Shown here piece after piece: positions 1-6,335 of a stretch of 6,335 nucleotides of DNA. Within the stretch, counting starts at the first letter, position 1. Each line of letters begins with the position of its first letter. Both the position numbers and the translations under genes were made by a program. The notes under the pieces were generated by a model. The model did not search any database. It was not told where the DNA came from and saw nothing but the letters and a program-made list of their open reading frames with translations. Origin of the DNA: Burkholderiales bacterium. GTDB taxonomy: Bacteria; Pseudomonadota; Gammaproteobacteria; Burkholderiales; UBA11063. Where the stretch lies: assembly GCA_020697025.1 (NCBI GenBank), contig JAJFBO010000098.1, positions 1-6,335 on the forward strand. Direction: 5' to 3'.

Positions 1-141
1 AAACAGGCAATTACCAGTAATTGGGATAGAAAACCACAATTAAAATTAAATAATGCAGCTTTATTGATAAGATATAAACGATATATATTTATAGAAAATA
101 CACATACTCTCCCTAAGAATAGCCCTCACTCATCAAATTAG
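1..141 (+). CDS. C-terminal end of an unrecognised protein, cut by the left edge
   Basis: Frame 1 is open from the first base for 46 codons and stops at TAG 139-141. The other two forward frames hit stops within the first 45 bases, so this is the only candidate reading on the plus strand here. The visible tail begins KQAITSNWDRK, contains a stretch rich in Leu, Ile and aromatics with basic residues (LLIRYKRYIFIE), and ends in a polar tail, NSPHSSN. I do not recognise the family and no motif can be named. In DNA this AT-rich an open run of this length happens by chance at a low but real rate, so it may be a true gene end or noise. The rest of the gene would lie outside the window. Confidence 0.4.
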   Translation, partial: KQAITSNWDRKPQLKLNNAALLIRYKRYIFIENTHTLPKNSPHSSN

Positions 142-152
142 CAATTATTTTT

Positions 153-353
153 ATGATATTGTCCTGTATGAAACAACCATGCAGCAAGGTACTAATTTAT
201 ATCAATGGACAAAAAAAATATGGGCATTTAAGACGATATGAAGATTATGGATTTCCTGATTTAGAATTAACTTTAACAATAGAAGAAAATAATAATATTT
301 TAGTTAAGGTAACAAAGAATATAGGTGAAAGACCTTATTATAATCAGATATAA
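153..353 (+). CDS. Possible small hypothetical protein of 66 aa, weakly supported
   Basis: This frame starts at ATG 153 (a second Met is at 168) and ends at TAA 351-353, nine bases from the end of the convergent priA gene. The composition looks protein-like, with a strand-like start (KVLIYINGQKKYGHLRR) followed by an acidic and then basic half ending GERPYYNQI. I recognise no domain. There is no signal peptide or membrane segment. No Shine-Dalgarno sequence precedes either Met; the bases before 153 are A/T only for about 10 nt. The frame is open only back to a stop at 120-122. It could be a real small gene, the decayed 3' end of a larger one, or a chance frame. Confidence 0.3.
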   Translation: MILSCMKQPCSKVLIYINGQKKYGHLRRYEDYGFPDLELTLTIEENNNILVKVTKNIGERPYYNQI

Positions 354-362
354 AATAATATA

Positions 363-2363
363 TTAAATTTCATACGGGTCGATATCGATGCTAAATGTTA
401 TTGCATATTTAGGTTTCATTTGCTTTAACAAAGGAATTAGCCTATCAAAAAGCATGTGTAACTGGCGTCTTTCTACGCTTTGAATTAGTACCTGCGCCCG
501 TTCTTTATTTTTTAGACGCCTAATTACTGATGGAACCGCTGGATAGATAGTTATTCCAGGAATTGTGATTTTTTGCATGAGTAATACTACAGATTGTAAA
601 TAGTCTATTACTTGCAGGATATTTTTACCACTGGCACGTAACATAGCATAGTGTGTATATGGGGGTAAAAATAAGCTTTTACGCTGTGTCATGAGATAAT
701 TGATAAACCCTGAAAAATCATGAGCTACAAGATATTGATACAATTCATGCCCGGGGTATTTAGTTTGTAGCAACACCTGGCCCTTTTTATCGCCCCGCCC
801 TGAACGTCCGGCAACTTGAGTTAATTGTGTAAAGAGTAATTCACTCGCCCGAAAATCATAACTATACAACCCACTATCAATATTTAATCCCACTACAAGA
901 GTTAAATTATGAAAGTCATGTCCTTTAGCTAACATTTGTGTGCCAATCAAAATATCAATTTCATGATTATGTATTTTAGTATATAAATCTTGCCAGGCGC
1001 TTTTGGTACTTGTTGTATCTTGATCAATTCGCTCTATCTTGGAATATGGAAAAAGCTCTCCAATTATTGTTTCAACTTTTTGTGTACCATCACCTAATGC
1101 CTGTAGGTTTTGGCTTTTGCAAGTAGGACATTTTTTAGGAATAGCAACAGTATAACTACAATGATGACATTTTAAATGAGTATTTACCAGGTGGTATACC
1201 ATAGTAGTAGAACATTGTTTGCATTGACTCACCCAGCCGCACTCATTACAGGATAAAACTGGAGAGTATCCACGACGATTGATAAATATCATGCTAAGTT
1301 CTTTACGTTCCAGGCGTAGCTTAAGAGCATCTACTACTATCTGTGTCAACCCCTTATTTGCCTGGTAAAAGTTTAAATCCACCAGTTCAATTTTAGGTAA
1401 AATAGCATTTGTGACAGCCCGTTTATTTAATTTATATAAATGATAGCGCCCCTGTTTGTAATTGTATAAACTTTCTAAACTGGGGGTTGCAGAACCTAAA
1501 ATAATAGGTATACCAATTTGGCTGGCGCGCCAGATAGCCAAATCTCTGGCATGGTAACGTAAATTATCATTTTGTTTAAATGATTGGTCATGCTCCTCAT
1601 CTACTATTATTAAACCCAAACTTTTAAATGGTGTAAATACTGATAACCGAGTGCCAATAATAATATTAGCGCTGCCATTTCCCGAGGACTGGTACCCAAG
1701 ATAACGGGCTCTAGGTGTAGCATGGCTAGTTAAAATAGCAATCATCTTATCTTTAAATTTGGTATTAAATCGCTCTAACATTTGCGGGGTAAGATTTATT
1801 TCGGGGACTAAAACTAATACTTGCTTGTCCTGCTTTAAAACTTCAGTAATTAATTGTAAATATAACTCTGTCTTACCGCTACCGGTAATTCCGTAAATAA
1901 TCGCTGGGAAAAAGTGAGTAAAATGTTGGCAAATATCGTCAAATATAATCTTCTGTTCATAATTTAGCTGCTTGTCATAAATTTGCCGGCAGGAGCTTGC
2001 TACAACAGACCTGGTATTTTTTAAATTAACTAATTTAGCTTGTTTCAAAATTTTGGGAATAGCATTAAATATAACACCACCCAAAGGATAATGGTAATAG
2101 TCTGCACAAAACTTAATTAGTGAAATAATATCATCGGGAATTATTTCTGGATAAACCTCCAGAATTGGCTTCAAGCTAAGTTTATCAGGCAGTATGGTCT
2201 TGTCTTCATTCCAAACAAAACCAACTACTTTTTTATGACGAAACTCAACTAATACCCTCTGCCCATGAGCTAAGGGTACATCATGGATATAGCTGAAAGT
2301 TTGATATAGCGGTACATCTAGTGCTATAGATAAGACTTGTGTATTTATGGGAATAGTTGTCAT
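363..2363 (-). CDS. priA: Primosomal protein N' (replication restart helicase PriA)
   Basis: PriA is a 3'-to-5' superfamily 2 DNA helicase that recognises stalled or collapsed forks and starts reloading of the replicative helicase through PriB/DnaT or PriC. The 666-aa protein is complete. Residues 1 to about 105 form the fork-binding N-terminal domain (GQRVLVEFRHKKVVGFV). The helicase core has Walker A GITGSGKT at 158-165, DEEH at 255-258, GSATPSLES around 290-298, IGTQMLAKGHDF near 473-483, and QVAGRSGRG at 516-524. Between the helicase lobes lie eight zinc-binding cysteines (372, 375, 381, 384, 399, 402, 412, 415), as the family requires. It is somewhat shorter than E. coli PriA (732 aa), which is within family range. 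ATG 2363 is the only reasonable start: an in-frame stop lies at 2388-2390 with no other start codon between. The ribosome-binding site is weak. It lies 70 bp downstream of the exported-protein gene on the same strand, so the two may share a transcript. Confidence 0.97.
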   Translation of the reverse strand: MTTIPINTQVLSIALDVPLYQTFSYIHDVPLAHGQRVLVEFRHKKVVGFVWNEDKTILPDKLSLKPILEVYPEIIPDDIISLIKFCADYYHYPLGGVIFNAIPKILKQAKLVNLKNTRSVVASSCRQIYDKQLNYEQKIIFDDICQHFTHFFPAIIYGITGSGKTELYLQLITEVLKQDKQVLVLVPEINLTPQMLERFNTKFKDKMIAILTSHATPRARYLGYQSSGNGSANIIIGTRLSVFTPFKSLGLIIVDEEHDQSFKQNDNLRYHARDLAIWRASQIGIPIILGSATPSLESLYNYKQGRYHLYKLNKRAVTNAILPKIELVDLNFYQANKGLTQIVVDALKLRLERKELSMIFINRRGYSPVLSCNECGWVSQCKQCSTTMVYHLVNTHLKCHHCSYTVAIPKKCPTCKSQNLQALGDGTQKVETIIGELFPYSKIERIDQDTTSTKSAWQDLYTKIHNHEIDILIGTQMLAKGHDFHNLTLVVGLNIDSGLYSYDFRASELLFTQLTQVAGRSGRGDKKGQVLLQTKYPGHELYQYLVAHDFSGFINYLMTQRKSLFLPPYTHYAMLRASGKNILQVIDYLQSVVLLMQKITIPGITIYPAVPSVIRRLKNKERAQVLIQSVERRQLHMLFDRLIPLLKQMKPKYAITFSIDIDPYEI

Positions 2364-2370
2364 ATGCCAT

Positions 2371-2379
2371 ATTTTAGCA
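2371..2379 (-). promoter_or_regulatory. Possible extended -10 element just before priA
   Basis: Read on the minus strand this is TGCTAAAAT, a near match to the extended -10 TGnTATAAT. It is only about 8 bases from the priA start codon, so a transcript from it would begin at or next to the ATG and be almost leaderless. No good -35 box is seen upstream. This may be chance in AT-rich DNA; read-through from the upstream gene is equally possible. Confidence 0.2.
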
Positions 2380-2433
2380 TTATTTAGCTATTTAGGCTGG
2401 TTCTCATAGCAAATTTCCAATTTAATACAATTA

Positions 2434-3048
2434 TTAATCTCTCTTAGTTTCTGTGTTGTTAACTTGATGTCTTGGAGTAATTAGTTCTGAAGTTTCTGTT
2501 TCTTTAGGTAGCGCCTGCTTTTTAGCCAAAATCTTCTGTGTATAATTATCTTTTGCTATTTCAAATGTTTCCGGATTAGGATATGCAGTATAGTCGACTT
2601 GTCCCCGCTTAAATATGATTCCAGCAGTACGGGTCGCTCTAAAATATTGGTTTGTACCAGGCATGGCCAAATCGAGAGTAAAGCTGTTAGGAACTCCATA
2701 AGTTACGTTTATCTTATACAAAACCCCATTGCGGCCCCTTTTACTTTCTTCAATATGTAATACACCACCAGATGAAAGGCCAGTCATAGCACTAGGCATA
2801 ATATACGTTTCCGTCGAATTTAATGATGTAGCTATTCTAAGTTGCCCACTAAGTCCTCCATTGTCAAGCGCCCATCGTACGCGAAAAACTCCATCTTCGT
2901 TACTTGGATCAAGTACATGTGCTATATTTGGAGTTGTAGTAAAATAAAACTCACCCTTTTGAAGAATATCTGCTGTAACCTCCCTAAAGCCTAGGAGTAA
3001 TAATATACAAAAGCTAATAAAATAACCATTGACTTTAAATTTTTTCAT
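2434..3048 (-). CDS. Unrecognised exported protein, 204 aa
   Basis: I do not recognise this protein. The N-terminus is a clear Sec signal peptide: basic residues K2, K3 and K5, a hydrophobic core at about 9-21, and a likely cleavage site after A26 (V-T-A). The single cysteine, C14, sits inside the hydrophobic core and is not a lipobox, so it is probably periplasmic or secreted rather than a lipoprotein. The mature part, about 178 aa, has no cysteine. It looks beta-rich to about residue 150 (alternating polar and hydrophobic runs such as GVLYKINVTYGV), then has a charged Lys/Glu/Thr-rich, probably disordered tail. The start is firm: a stop codon is directly upstream in frame and AAGGA lies 9 bases before the ATG. 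It sits between def and priA, 206 bp after def, where neither gene's known partners are expected. No function can be assigned. Confidence 0.8.
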   Translation of the reverse strand: MKKFKVNGYFISFCILLLLGFREVTADILQKGEFYFTTTPNIAHVLDPSNEDGVFRVRWALDNGGLSGQLRIATSLNSTETYIMPSAMTGLSSGGVLHIEESKRGRNGVLYKINVTYGVPNSFTLDLAMPGTNQYFRATRTAGIIFKRGQVDYTAYPNPETFEIAKDNYTQKILAKKQALPKETETSELITPRHQVNNTETKRD

Positions 3049-3057
3049 TTAAAATTT

Positions 3058-3062
3058 TCCTT
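3058..3062 (-). promoter_or_regulatory. Ribosome binding site of the exported-protein gene
   Basis: The minus strand reads AAGGA here, nine bases before the ATG at 3048. It is the clearest Shine-Dalgarno sequence among the minus-strand genes and supports both the start choice and the reality of this unrecognised gene. Confidence 0.7.
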
Positions 3063-3167
3063 AAGTAACATAAAATAAATCATACTACTTCCAAGAATTA
3101 AATACAAATAAGGCAAGCTATAAAATCCATAAAGATATAGACAACAGTACAGCAAAATGTGTATTTA

Positions 3168-3195
3168 ATTATAAAAAGTATAGAACGATATTATA
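3168..3195 (-). promoter_or_regulatory. Candidate -10 boxes upstream of the exported-protein gene
   Basis: Two perfect TATAAT hexamers occur on the minus strand, at 3168-3173 and 3190-3195. They lie in the 206-bp AT-rich gap between def and the exported-protein gene. Neither has a good TTGACA-like -35 at 16-18 bp; the better spaced candidate is TTCTCT for the distal one. They would give a leader of more than 100 nt. In DNA this AT-rich, TATAAT by chance is common, so the call is weak. I see no GC-rich hairpin with a T-run in this gap, so def transcripts may also read through. Confidence 0.25.
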
Positions 3196-3254
3196 GACGA
3201 TATATATAGAAAAGAGAAATACGTAATTTCAGTAGTCACACAGAACAATCTTGT

Positions 3255-3761
3255 TTATATTGGCTTGAAAATTTTCTTCATTTTTTTCTTAATGAAATTT
3301 TGTTTTAAGCCAGACAGATATTCAACAAAAACTTTTCCATCTAGATGATCTAATTCATGTTGAAAGCAAATTGACATTAATCCGTTATATCTTGCTTCAT
3401 GAATTTTTCCGTCCAGATCTTGAAAACGGCAAAATATTTCTTCAGACCTTAACACTTTCTCGTAAACGCTGGGAACTGATAAGCACCCTTCTTCACTGAC
3501 TACTTCTCCGGTTCTACTTAAAATCTCCGGATTTATAAATACCAGAAGATTTTCAGGCTCATCATTACCACTATGATCCATAATGAAAATTCTTTTTTGT
3601 ACATTAACCTGTGTTGCTGCAAGACCAATACCATTTTCTTTGTACATTGTTTGTGCCATATCTGCAACCAGGGATTTTATTTCACTATTAATTTGTAAAA
3701 TAGGTTTAGCTATAAGATGCAAACGCTTATCCGGAAAATGTAGTACTTCTAATATTGCCAT
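3255..3761 (-). CDS. def: Peptide deformylase
   Basis: Def is a cytoplasmic metalloprotease that removes the N-formyl group from nascent proteins before methionine aminopeptidase acts. All three family motifs are intact in 168 aa, the usual length: GIGLAATQ at residues 44-51 (the Gln is catalytic), EGCLS at 91-95 (Cys93 is a metal ligand), and HELDH at 135-139 (both His bind metal, Glu136 is the catalytic acid-base). The lysine-rich C-terminal helix (FIKKKMKKIFKPI) resembles the basic tail that docks Def on the ribosome in E. coli; this is inference. ATG 3761 is forced by an in-frame stop at 3765-3767; the ribosome site is weak (GGA, 7 bases upstream). The usual partner fmt does not follow: downstream on the same strand is an exported protein and then priA. 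It is divergent from dprA, an arrangement also seen in gammaproteobacteria such as E. coli. Confidence 0.97.
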   Translation of the reverse strand: MAILEVLHFPDKRLHLIAKPILQINSEIKSLVADMAQTMYKENGIGLAATQVNVQKRIFIMDHSGNDEPENLLVFINPEILSRTGEVVSEEGCLSVPSVYEKVLRSEEIFCRFQDLDGKIHEARYNGLMSICFQHELDHLDGKVFVEYLSGLKQNFIKKKMKKIFKPI

Positions 3762-3796
3762 AATTTAATCCAATAATTTCTAATAACTGCTATGTA

Positions 3797-3824
3797 GTTA
3801 TAAAAATAAATTTCACTTTCACAA
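3797..3824 (-). promoter_or_regulatory. Candidate promoter of def
   Basis: On the minus strand a -35-like TTGTGA (3819-3824) and a -10-like TATAAC (3797-3802) are separated by 16 bp. They match the sigma70 consensus at 4 and 5 of 6 positions. Transcription would start near 3790, giving a leader of about 30 nt before the def start. The -35 box overlaps the -35 region of the divergent dprA promoter. Confidence 0.45.
3811..3822. repeat. Tandem TTTCAC hexamer in the shared -35 region
   Basis: The hexamer TTTCAC occurs twice head to tail (3811-3816 and 3817-3822), covering the -35 boxes of both divergent promoters. It could be a regulator binding site or a coincidence; two copies of six bases are weak evidence. 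Confidence 0.3.
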
Positions 3825-3841
3825 GAATAAAAACATATAAT
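3812..3841 (+). promoter_or_regulatory. Candidate promoter of the dprA-topA operon
   Basis: A perfect -10 TATAAT at 3836-3841 is preceded, at 18 bp, by TTCACT (3812-3817), a 4 of 6 match to TTGACA. Start would be near 3848, giving a leader of about 50 nt. A second TTGACT at 3864-3869 has no acceptable -10 at proper spacing. The -35 region is shared with the divergent def promoter, so the two polymerases would compete. Confidence 0.5.
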
Positions 3842-3882
3842 AATGCATTATTTTATCAAAAAATTGACTATACCGCAGCAAT

Positions 3883-3887
3883 AAAGG
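3883..3887 (+). promoter_or_regulatory. Ribosome binding site of dprA
   Basis: AAAGG lies 12 bases before the ATG at 3900, a rather long spacing. An in-frame stop (TAA, 3882-3884) overlaps this site, so no start upstream of 3900 is possible. Confidence 0.45.
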
Positions 3888-3899
3888 CATTTTATTTAT

Positions 3900-4976
3900 A
3901 TGGACACAGATAAACTCCACTCATGGCTGCATTTGGCAATGACTCCAAAAGTCGGGCCAAAAACTGTATTAAAATTGTTACACCACTTTACCACTGTAGA
4001 AAATATATTAGCGCAAGACAGTAATACCTTATCTCAATTCGTTGGTAGCACTGTTGCCCGGCTTATAGTTGCTAATGCAGCAGAAAAAGCAGTTAATGAA
4101 GCATATACCTGGTTAGAAAAGGATAAAAGTAATAATATAATTACACTTGCAGATTCATTCTACCCAAAAGGACTTGGTGAAATGGTTGATCCACCTATAA
4201 TTTTATTTGCTAAAGGTGATTTATCATTATTAGATAAGCATAAGTTTACAATTATTGGCACCAGGCACCCAACCGAACAAGGAACACTTAATGCTTTTAA
4301 TTTTGCCAAACATCTGTCTAATTTAGACCTGACTATAGTCAGCGGTATGGCTGATGGTATAGACCGTTATGCACACCTGGGTGCATTGGAAGGACATGGT
4401 AAAACTATTGGAGTTATTGGTACCGGGATTGACCGCGTTTATCCGGCAAGCAATAAAGATCTATTTCACAAAGTTGCGGTTGATGGTTTATTGCTTAGTG
4501 AATTTGCACTTGGAACCCAGCCATTTGTAGGTAATTTCCCAAGACGTAACCGAATCGTAGCAGGCTTAAGTAAAGGCTGCCTGGTTATCGAGTCGGCGGT
4601 TGATGGCGGTTCAATGATCACGGCAAATATGGCTTTGGAAATGGGGCGCGAAGTTATGGCAATACCAGGTTCTATACATAACCCGGTGGCACGCGGGTGC
4701 CATAAATTAATTAAGGTTGGCGCCAAATTAATAGAAACGACTAATGATATCATAGAAGAACTGCAAATTGTACAAGAAGTACAAAAAAGTGTAATGGCCG
4801 AGCCCATAAATGATCCCATATTGCAGATAATGGGATTTGATGCTGTAGATATTGACCATATTTGTAACAAATTAAATGTAAGTGTTGCCGAAATTTGTGC
4901 TAATCTACTGGCATTAGAGCTTGATGGACATATTACAAATTGTGGCAATGGCAAATATCAACGAATTTTTAGGTAA
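3900..4976 (+). CDS. dprA: DNA processing protein DprA (Smf)
   Basis: DprA binds incoming single-stranded DNA during natural transformation and loads RecA on it; it is also kept in many bacteria not known to be competent. The 358-aa protein appears complete. Residues 1 to about 75 form the SAM/helix-hairpin-helix-like N-terminal domain (MTPKVGPKTVLKLL). The central Rossmann-like domain has GTRHPT at 120-125 (usual GSR...T), SGMADGID at 148-155, a GTGIDRVYP stretch at 174-182, FPRRNRI at 213-219, DGGSMITA at 235-242, an IPG near 255-257, and GCHKLI at 266-271. Residues about 303-356 look like the C-terminal winged-helix domain (DAVDIDHICNKLNVSVAEI). ATG 3900 is the first start after an in-frame stop. 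The topA start follows six bases after its stop codon. In many beta- and gammaproteobacteria smg lies between dprA and the topA-type gene; it is absent here. Confidence 0.96.
   Translation: MDTDKLHSWLHLAMTPKVGPKTVLKLLHHFTTVENILAQDSNTLSQFVGSTVARLIVANAAEKAVNEAYTWLEKDKSNNIITLADSFYPKGLGEMVDPPIILFAKGDLSLLDKHKFTIIGTRHPTEQGTLNAFNFAKHLSNLDLTIVSGMADGIDRYAHLGALEGHGKTIGVIGTGIDRVYPASNKDLFHKVAVDGLLLSEFALGTQPFVGNFPRRNRIVAGLSKGCLVIESAVDGGSMITANMALEMGREVMAIPGSIHNPVARGCHKLIKVGAKLIETTNDIIEELQIVQEVQKSVMAEPINDPILQIMGFDAVDIDHICNKLNVSVAEICANLLALELDGHITNCGNGKYQRIFR
4971..4973 (+). promoter_or_regulatory. Ribosome binding site of topA inside the end of dprA
   Basis: AGG, the last sense codon of dprA, lies nine bases before the topA ATG at 4983. 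The dprA stop (4974-4976) and topA start are in the same frame, separated by two codons. This suggests translational coupling, with ribosomes ending dprA re-initiating at topA. Confidence 0.55.
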
Positions 4977-4982
4977 TTATTT

Positions 4983-6335
4983 ATGACATCTTTATTGATT
5001 GTAGAATCCCCGGCAAAAGCTAAGACTATTAACAAATACTTGGGTAACGCCTATAAAGTTATTGCCTCATTTGGCCATATCCGTGATCTACCTAAAAAAA
5101 ATGGTTCAATTGATGTAGAAAATGACTTTGCGGCTAAATACCAAATCGTTGCTAAAAATAAAAAACATGTGGATGAAATTTTACAAAATGCAAAGATATG
5201 TGATCTGGCGAAAAATAAAACCCGGTCTATCCGCCGGCCGGGTCCAATCACCAGCACTTAGGCTTATATGTGAGCGTGAAGCAGAAATTAAGGCTTTTAT
5301 TCCAGAAGATTATTTTACCCTATTGCTTGACTCACATAAACAAGCTAACAAATTTAGTGCTAAACTAAGCATGCTAGATGGTAAAAAGATTGAAGCCAAA
5401 ACAGTTAATACCAAGGTAATGGCCGCCGGAATATGCGACCAGTTATCTTCGGAACAAACAGCTACTGTAATAAATATTACCAAAAAGCAAAGAAAGAAAA
5501 ATCCATATCCACCATTTATTACCTCAAGCTTACAAATTGATGCGGCGCGTAAACTTGGTTTTGCTACTGATAAAACCATGAAAGTAGCACAAAGCTTATA
5601 TGAAGGGGTCGATTTAGGTCATGATACAGTTGGTTTAATAAGCTATATGCGTACTGACTCTGTTAGCTTATCCTCCCTTGCAATAGACGAAATTCGTGAA
5701 TATATTGAAAATAATTATGACCTCGCATATTTACCCAAATCACCAGTAAAATATGCCAGTAAGGTTAAAAATGCCCAGGAAGCACATGAAGCCATCCGCC
5801 CAACTTCCATTCTTCGTACTCCAGATAGTCTTAAAAAGTATTTATCACCTGATCAGTACCGTCTTTACGAGCTAATCTGGCTTAGAACTTTAGCTTGTCA
5901 ATTTAACCCGGCAATTTTAGATACTACTGCAGTAGATATAAAAGTTGGAAATGCAATTTTTAGGTTAAACGGGCTTACTGTAAATTTTGATGGCTTTATG
6001 AAGGTATATCAGGAAACATTTGAAGATAGTATAAATGAAGATGAAGAAAGTGCCAAACTTCCAGCTCTTGAAGTCGATGAAAAATTACCTGTTGATAAAA
6101 TTTATTTTACCGAACATCAAACTGAACCAAAGCCTCGTTACAGTGAAGCTTCATTAGTAAAAACTCTTGAAGAGCTTGGAATTGGCCGTCCAAGCACATT
6201 AGTTTCGATTATTTCAACTTTGAAAAAGCGTGAGTATGTCATTATGGACAAAAAACGTTTTATTCCAACTGATACTGGCAGCATTGTTAGCCAGTTTTTA
6301 ACTAATCATATGACGCGTTATGTTGATTTTGAATT
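4983..6335 (+). pseudogene. topA: DNA topoisomerase I with internal deletion and frameshift, cut by the right edge
   Basis: TopA is a type IA topoisomerase that relaxes negative supercoils. Codons 1-74 (4983-5204) are a normal Toprim start: [17 protein letters not shown] with Glu8 and Lys12, then GHIRDLP at 31-37. Family order next expects YLATDPDREGEA, then a block ending SPxLWRK. Instead, at about 5200-5209, the sequence passes straight to [19 protein letters not shown] in the +1 frame. About 80-85 residues are missing (estimated from remembered homologues), including the catalytic DxDxE. The original frame runs into TAG at 5259-5261 after an unrelated tail. The shifted frame is open to the window end (about 376 codons) and keeps PPFITSSLQ, the active-site Tyr in SYMRTDS (codon 5644-5646), QEAHEAIRPT and GIGRPST. 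The C-terminal zinc region lies outside. The coding quality downstream is intact, so the lesion is recent or an artefact. No functional enzyme can be made from this sequence as given. Confidence 0.9.
5200..5209 (+). other. Deletion junction within topA
   Basis: Left of here the frame with codons at 5202, 5205 and so on matches TopA up to Asp74 (GAT 5202-5204). Right of here the frame with codons at 5203, 5206, 5209 matches TopA from Trp-Arg-Lys (TGG 5206-5208). In the right-hand frame the overlap also reads GTG-ATC-TGG, Val-Ile-Trp, which would fit the SPVLWRK position of homologues. The bases from about 5199 to 5205 could therefore come from either side, which hints at short homology at the breakpoints. 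The frame change requires that the lost length leave remainder 2 when divided by 3. Confidence 0.75.

Noticed and set aside
357..364. Palindrome AATATATT between the small frame and priA as a terminator
   Set aside because: An all-A/T 8-base palindrome cannot form a stable hairpin, and there is no following T-run.
2729..2947. A 72-codon plus-strand frame inside the exported-protein gene
   Set aside because: It is antisense to a gene with a signal peptide and a good ribosome site, and has no ribosome site of its own.
78..3207. Shared ACGATATATAT at 78-88 and 3197-3207 as a dispersed repeat
   Set aside because: Eleven A/T-dominated bases recur easily by chance in this composition, and the flanks match only loosely.
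4466..4954. A 162-codon minus-strand frame
   Set aside because: It lies wholly inside dprA, whose protein is conserved; its translation is rich in Ser, Ile and Pro as expected of an antisense shadow, and it resembles no family.
5155..5220. Direct repeat AAAAATAAAA at 5155-5164 and 5211-5220 as the cause of the topA deletion
   Set aside because: Both copies are still present with normal TopA sequence between them, and the second copy encodes the expected Lys-Ile-Lys of the right-hand segment, so it did not mediate the loss.
5205..5261. A programmed frameshift at the A-rich run 5211-5220 that would rescue topA
   Set aside because: A ribosomal shift could rejoin the two frames but could not restore the roughly 80 missing residues with the DxDxE motif.
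5310..5579. An 89-codon minus-strand frame with a hydrophobic stretch
   Set aside because: It is the complement of the conserved TopA downstream frame; the hydrophobic run is the mirror of Lys/Asn-rich codons.

Overview
The window is AT-rich chromosomal DNA from a bacterium. The housekeeping proteins (PriA, peptide deformylase, DprA, TopA) look proteobacterial. The TopA stretches around YEGVDLG...VGLISYMRTDS and [13 protein letters not shown] resemble beta- and gammaproteobacterial TopA as I remember it. A low-GC beta- or gammaproteobacterium, perhaps with a reduced or host-associated genome, is the best guess. This is inference, because there is no rRNA or other firm taxonomic marker.

Layout, left to right. 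Positions 1-362 hold an open frame that enters from the left edge and stops at 141, then a weakly supported 66-codon frame (153-353) that converges on priA. Positions 363-3761 carry three minus-strand genes. In transcription order they are def (peptide deformylase), an unrecognised exported protein of 204 aa, and priA (replication-restart helicase). A divergent intergenic region (3762-3899) has plausible back-to-back sigma70-type promoters for def and for dprA. The plus strand then carries dprA (3900-4976) and topA (from 4983 to the right edge), spaced as an operon.

The main anomaly is topA. Its first 74 codons are a normal TopA N-terminus. At about 5200-5209 the sequence jumps directly to the segment that normally lies about 80 residues further on, in a different reading frame. 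The missing segment includes the Toprim DxDxE metal-binding motif. The original frame stops at 5259-5261. The shifted frame stays open from about 5200 to the window end and keeps the catalytic tyrosine and other TopA motifs. As written, topA encodes no functional topoisomerase I. The intact downstream frame argues for a recent internal deletion, an assembly or sequence error, or an altered sequence, rather than old decay.

The intact genes act in genome maintenance and protein maturation: PriA reloads the replisome at stalled forks, DprA loads RecA on incoming single-stranded DNA, TopA would relax negative supercoils, and Def removes the formyl group from nascent proteins. I found no CRISPR array, tRNA, rRNA, insertion sequence or defence system. 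I see no convincing evidence for a new multi-gene system.
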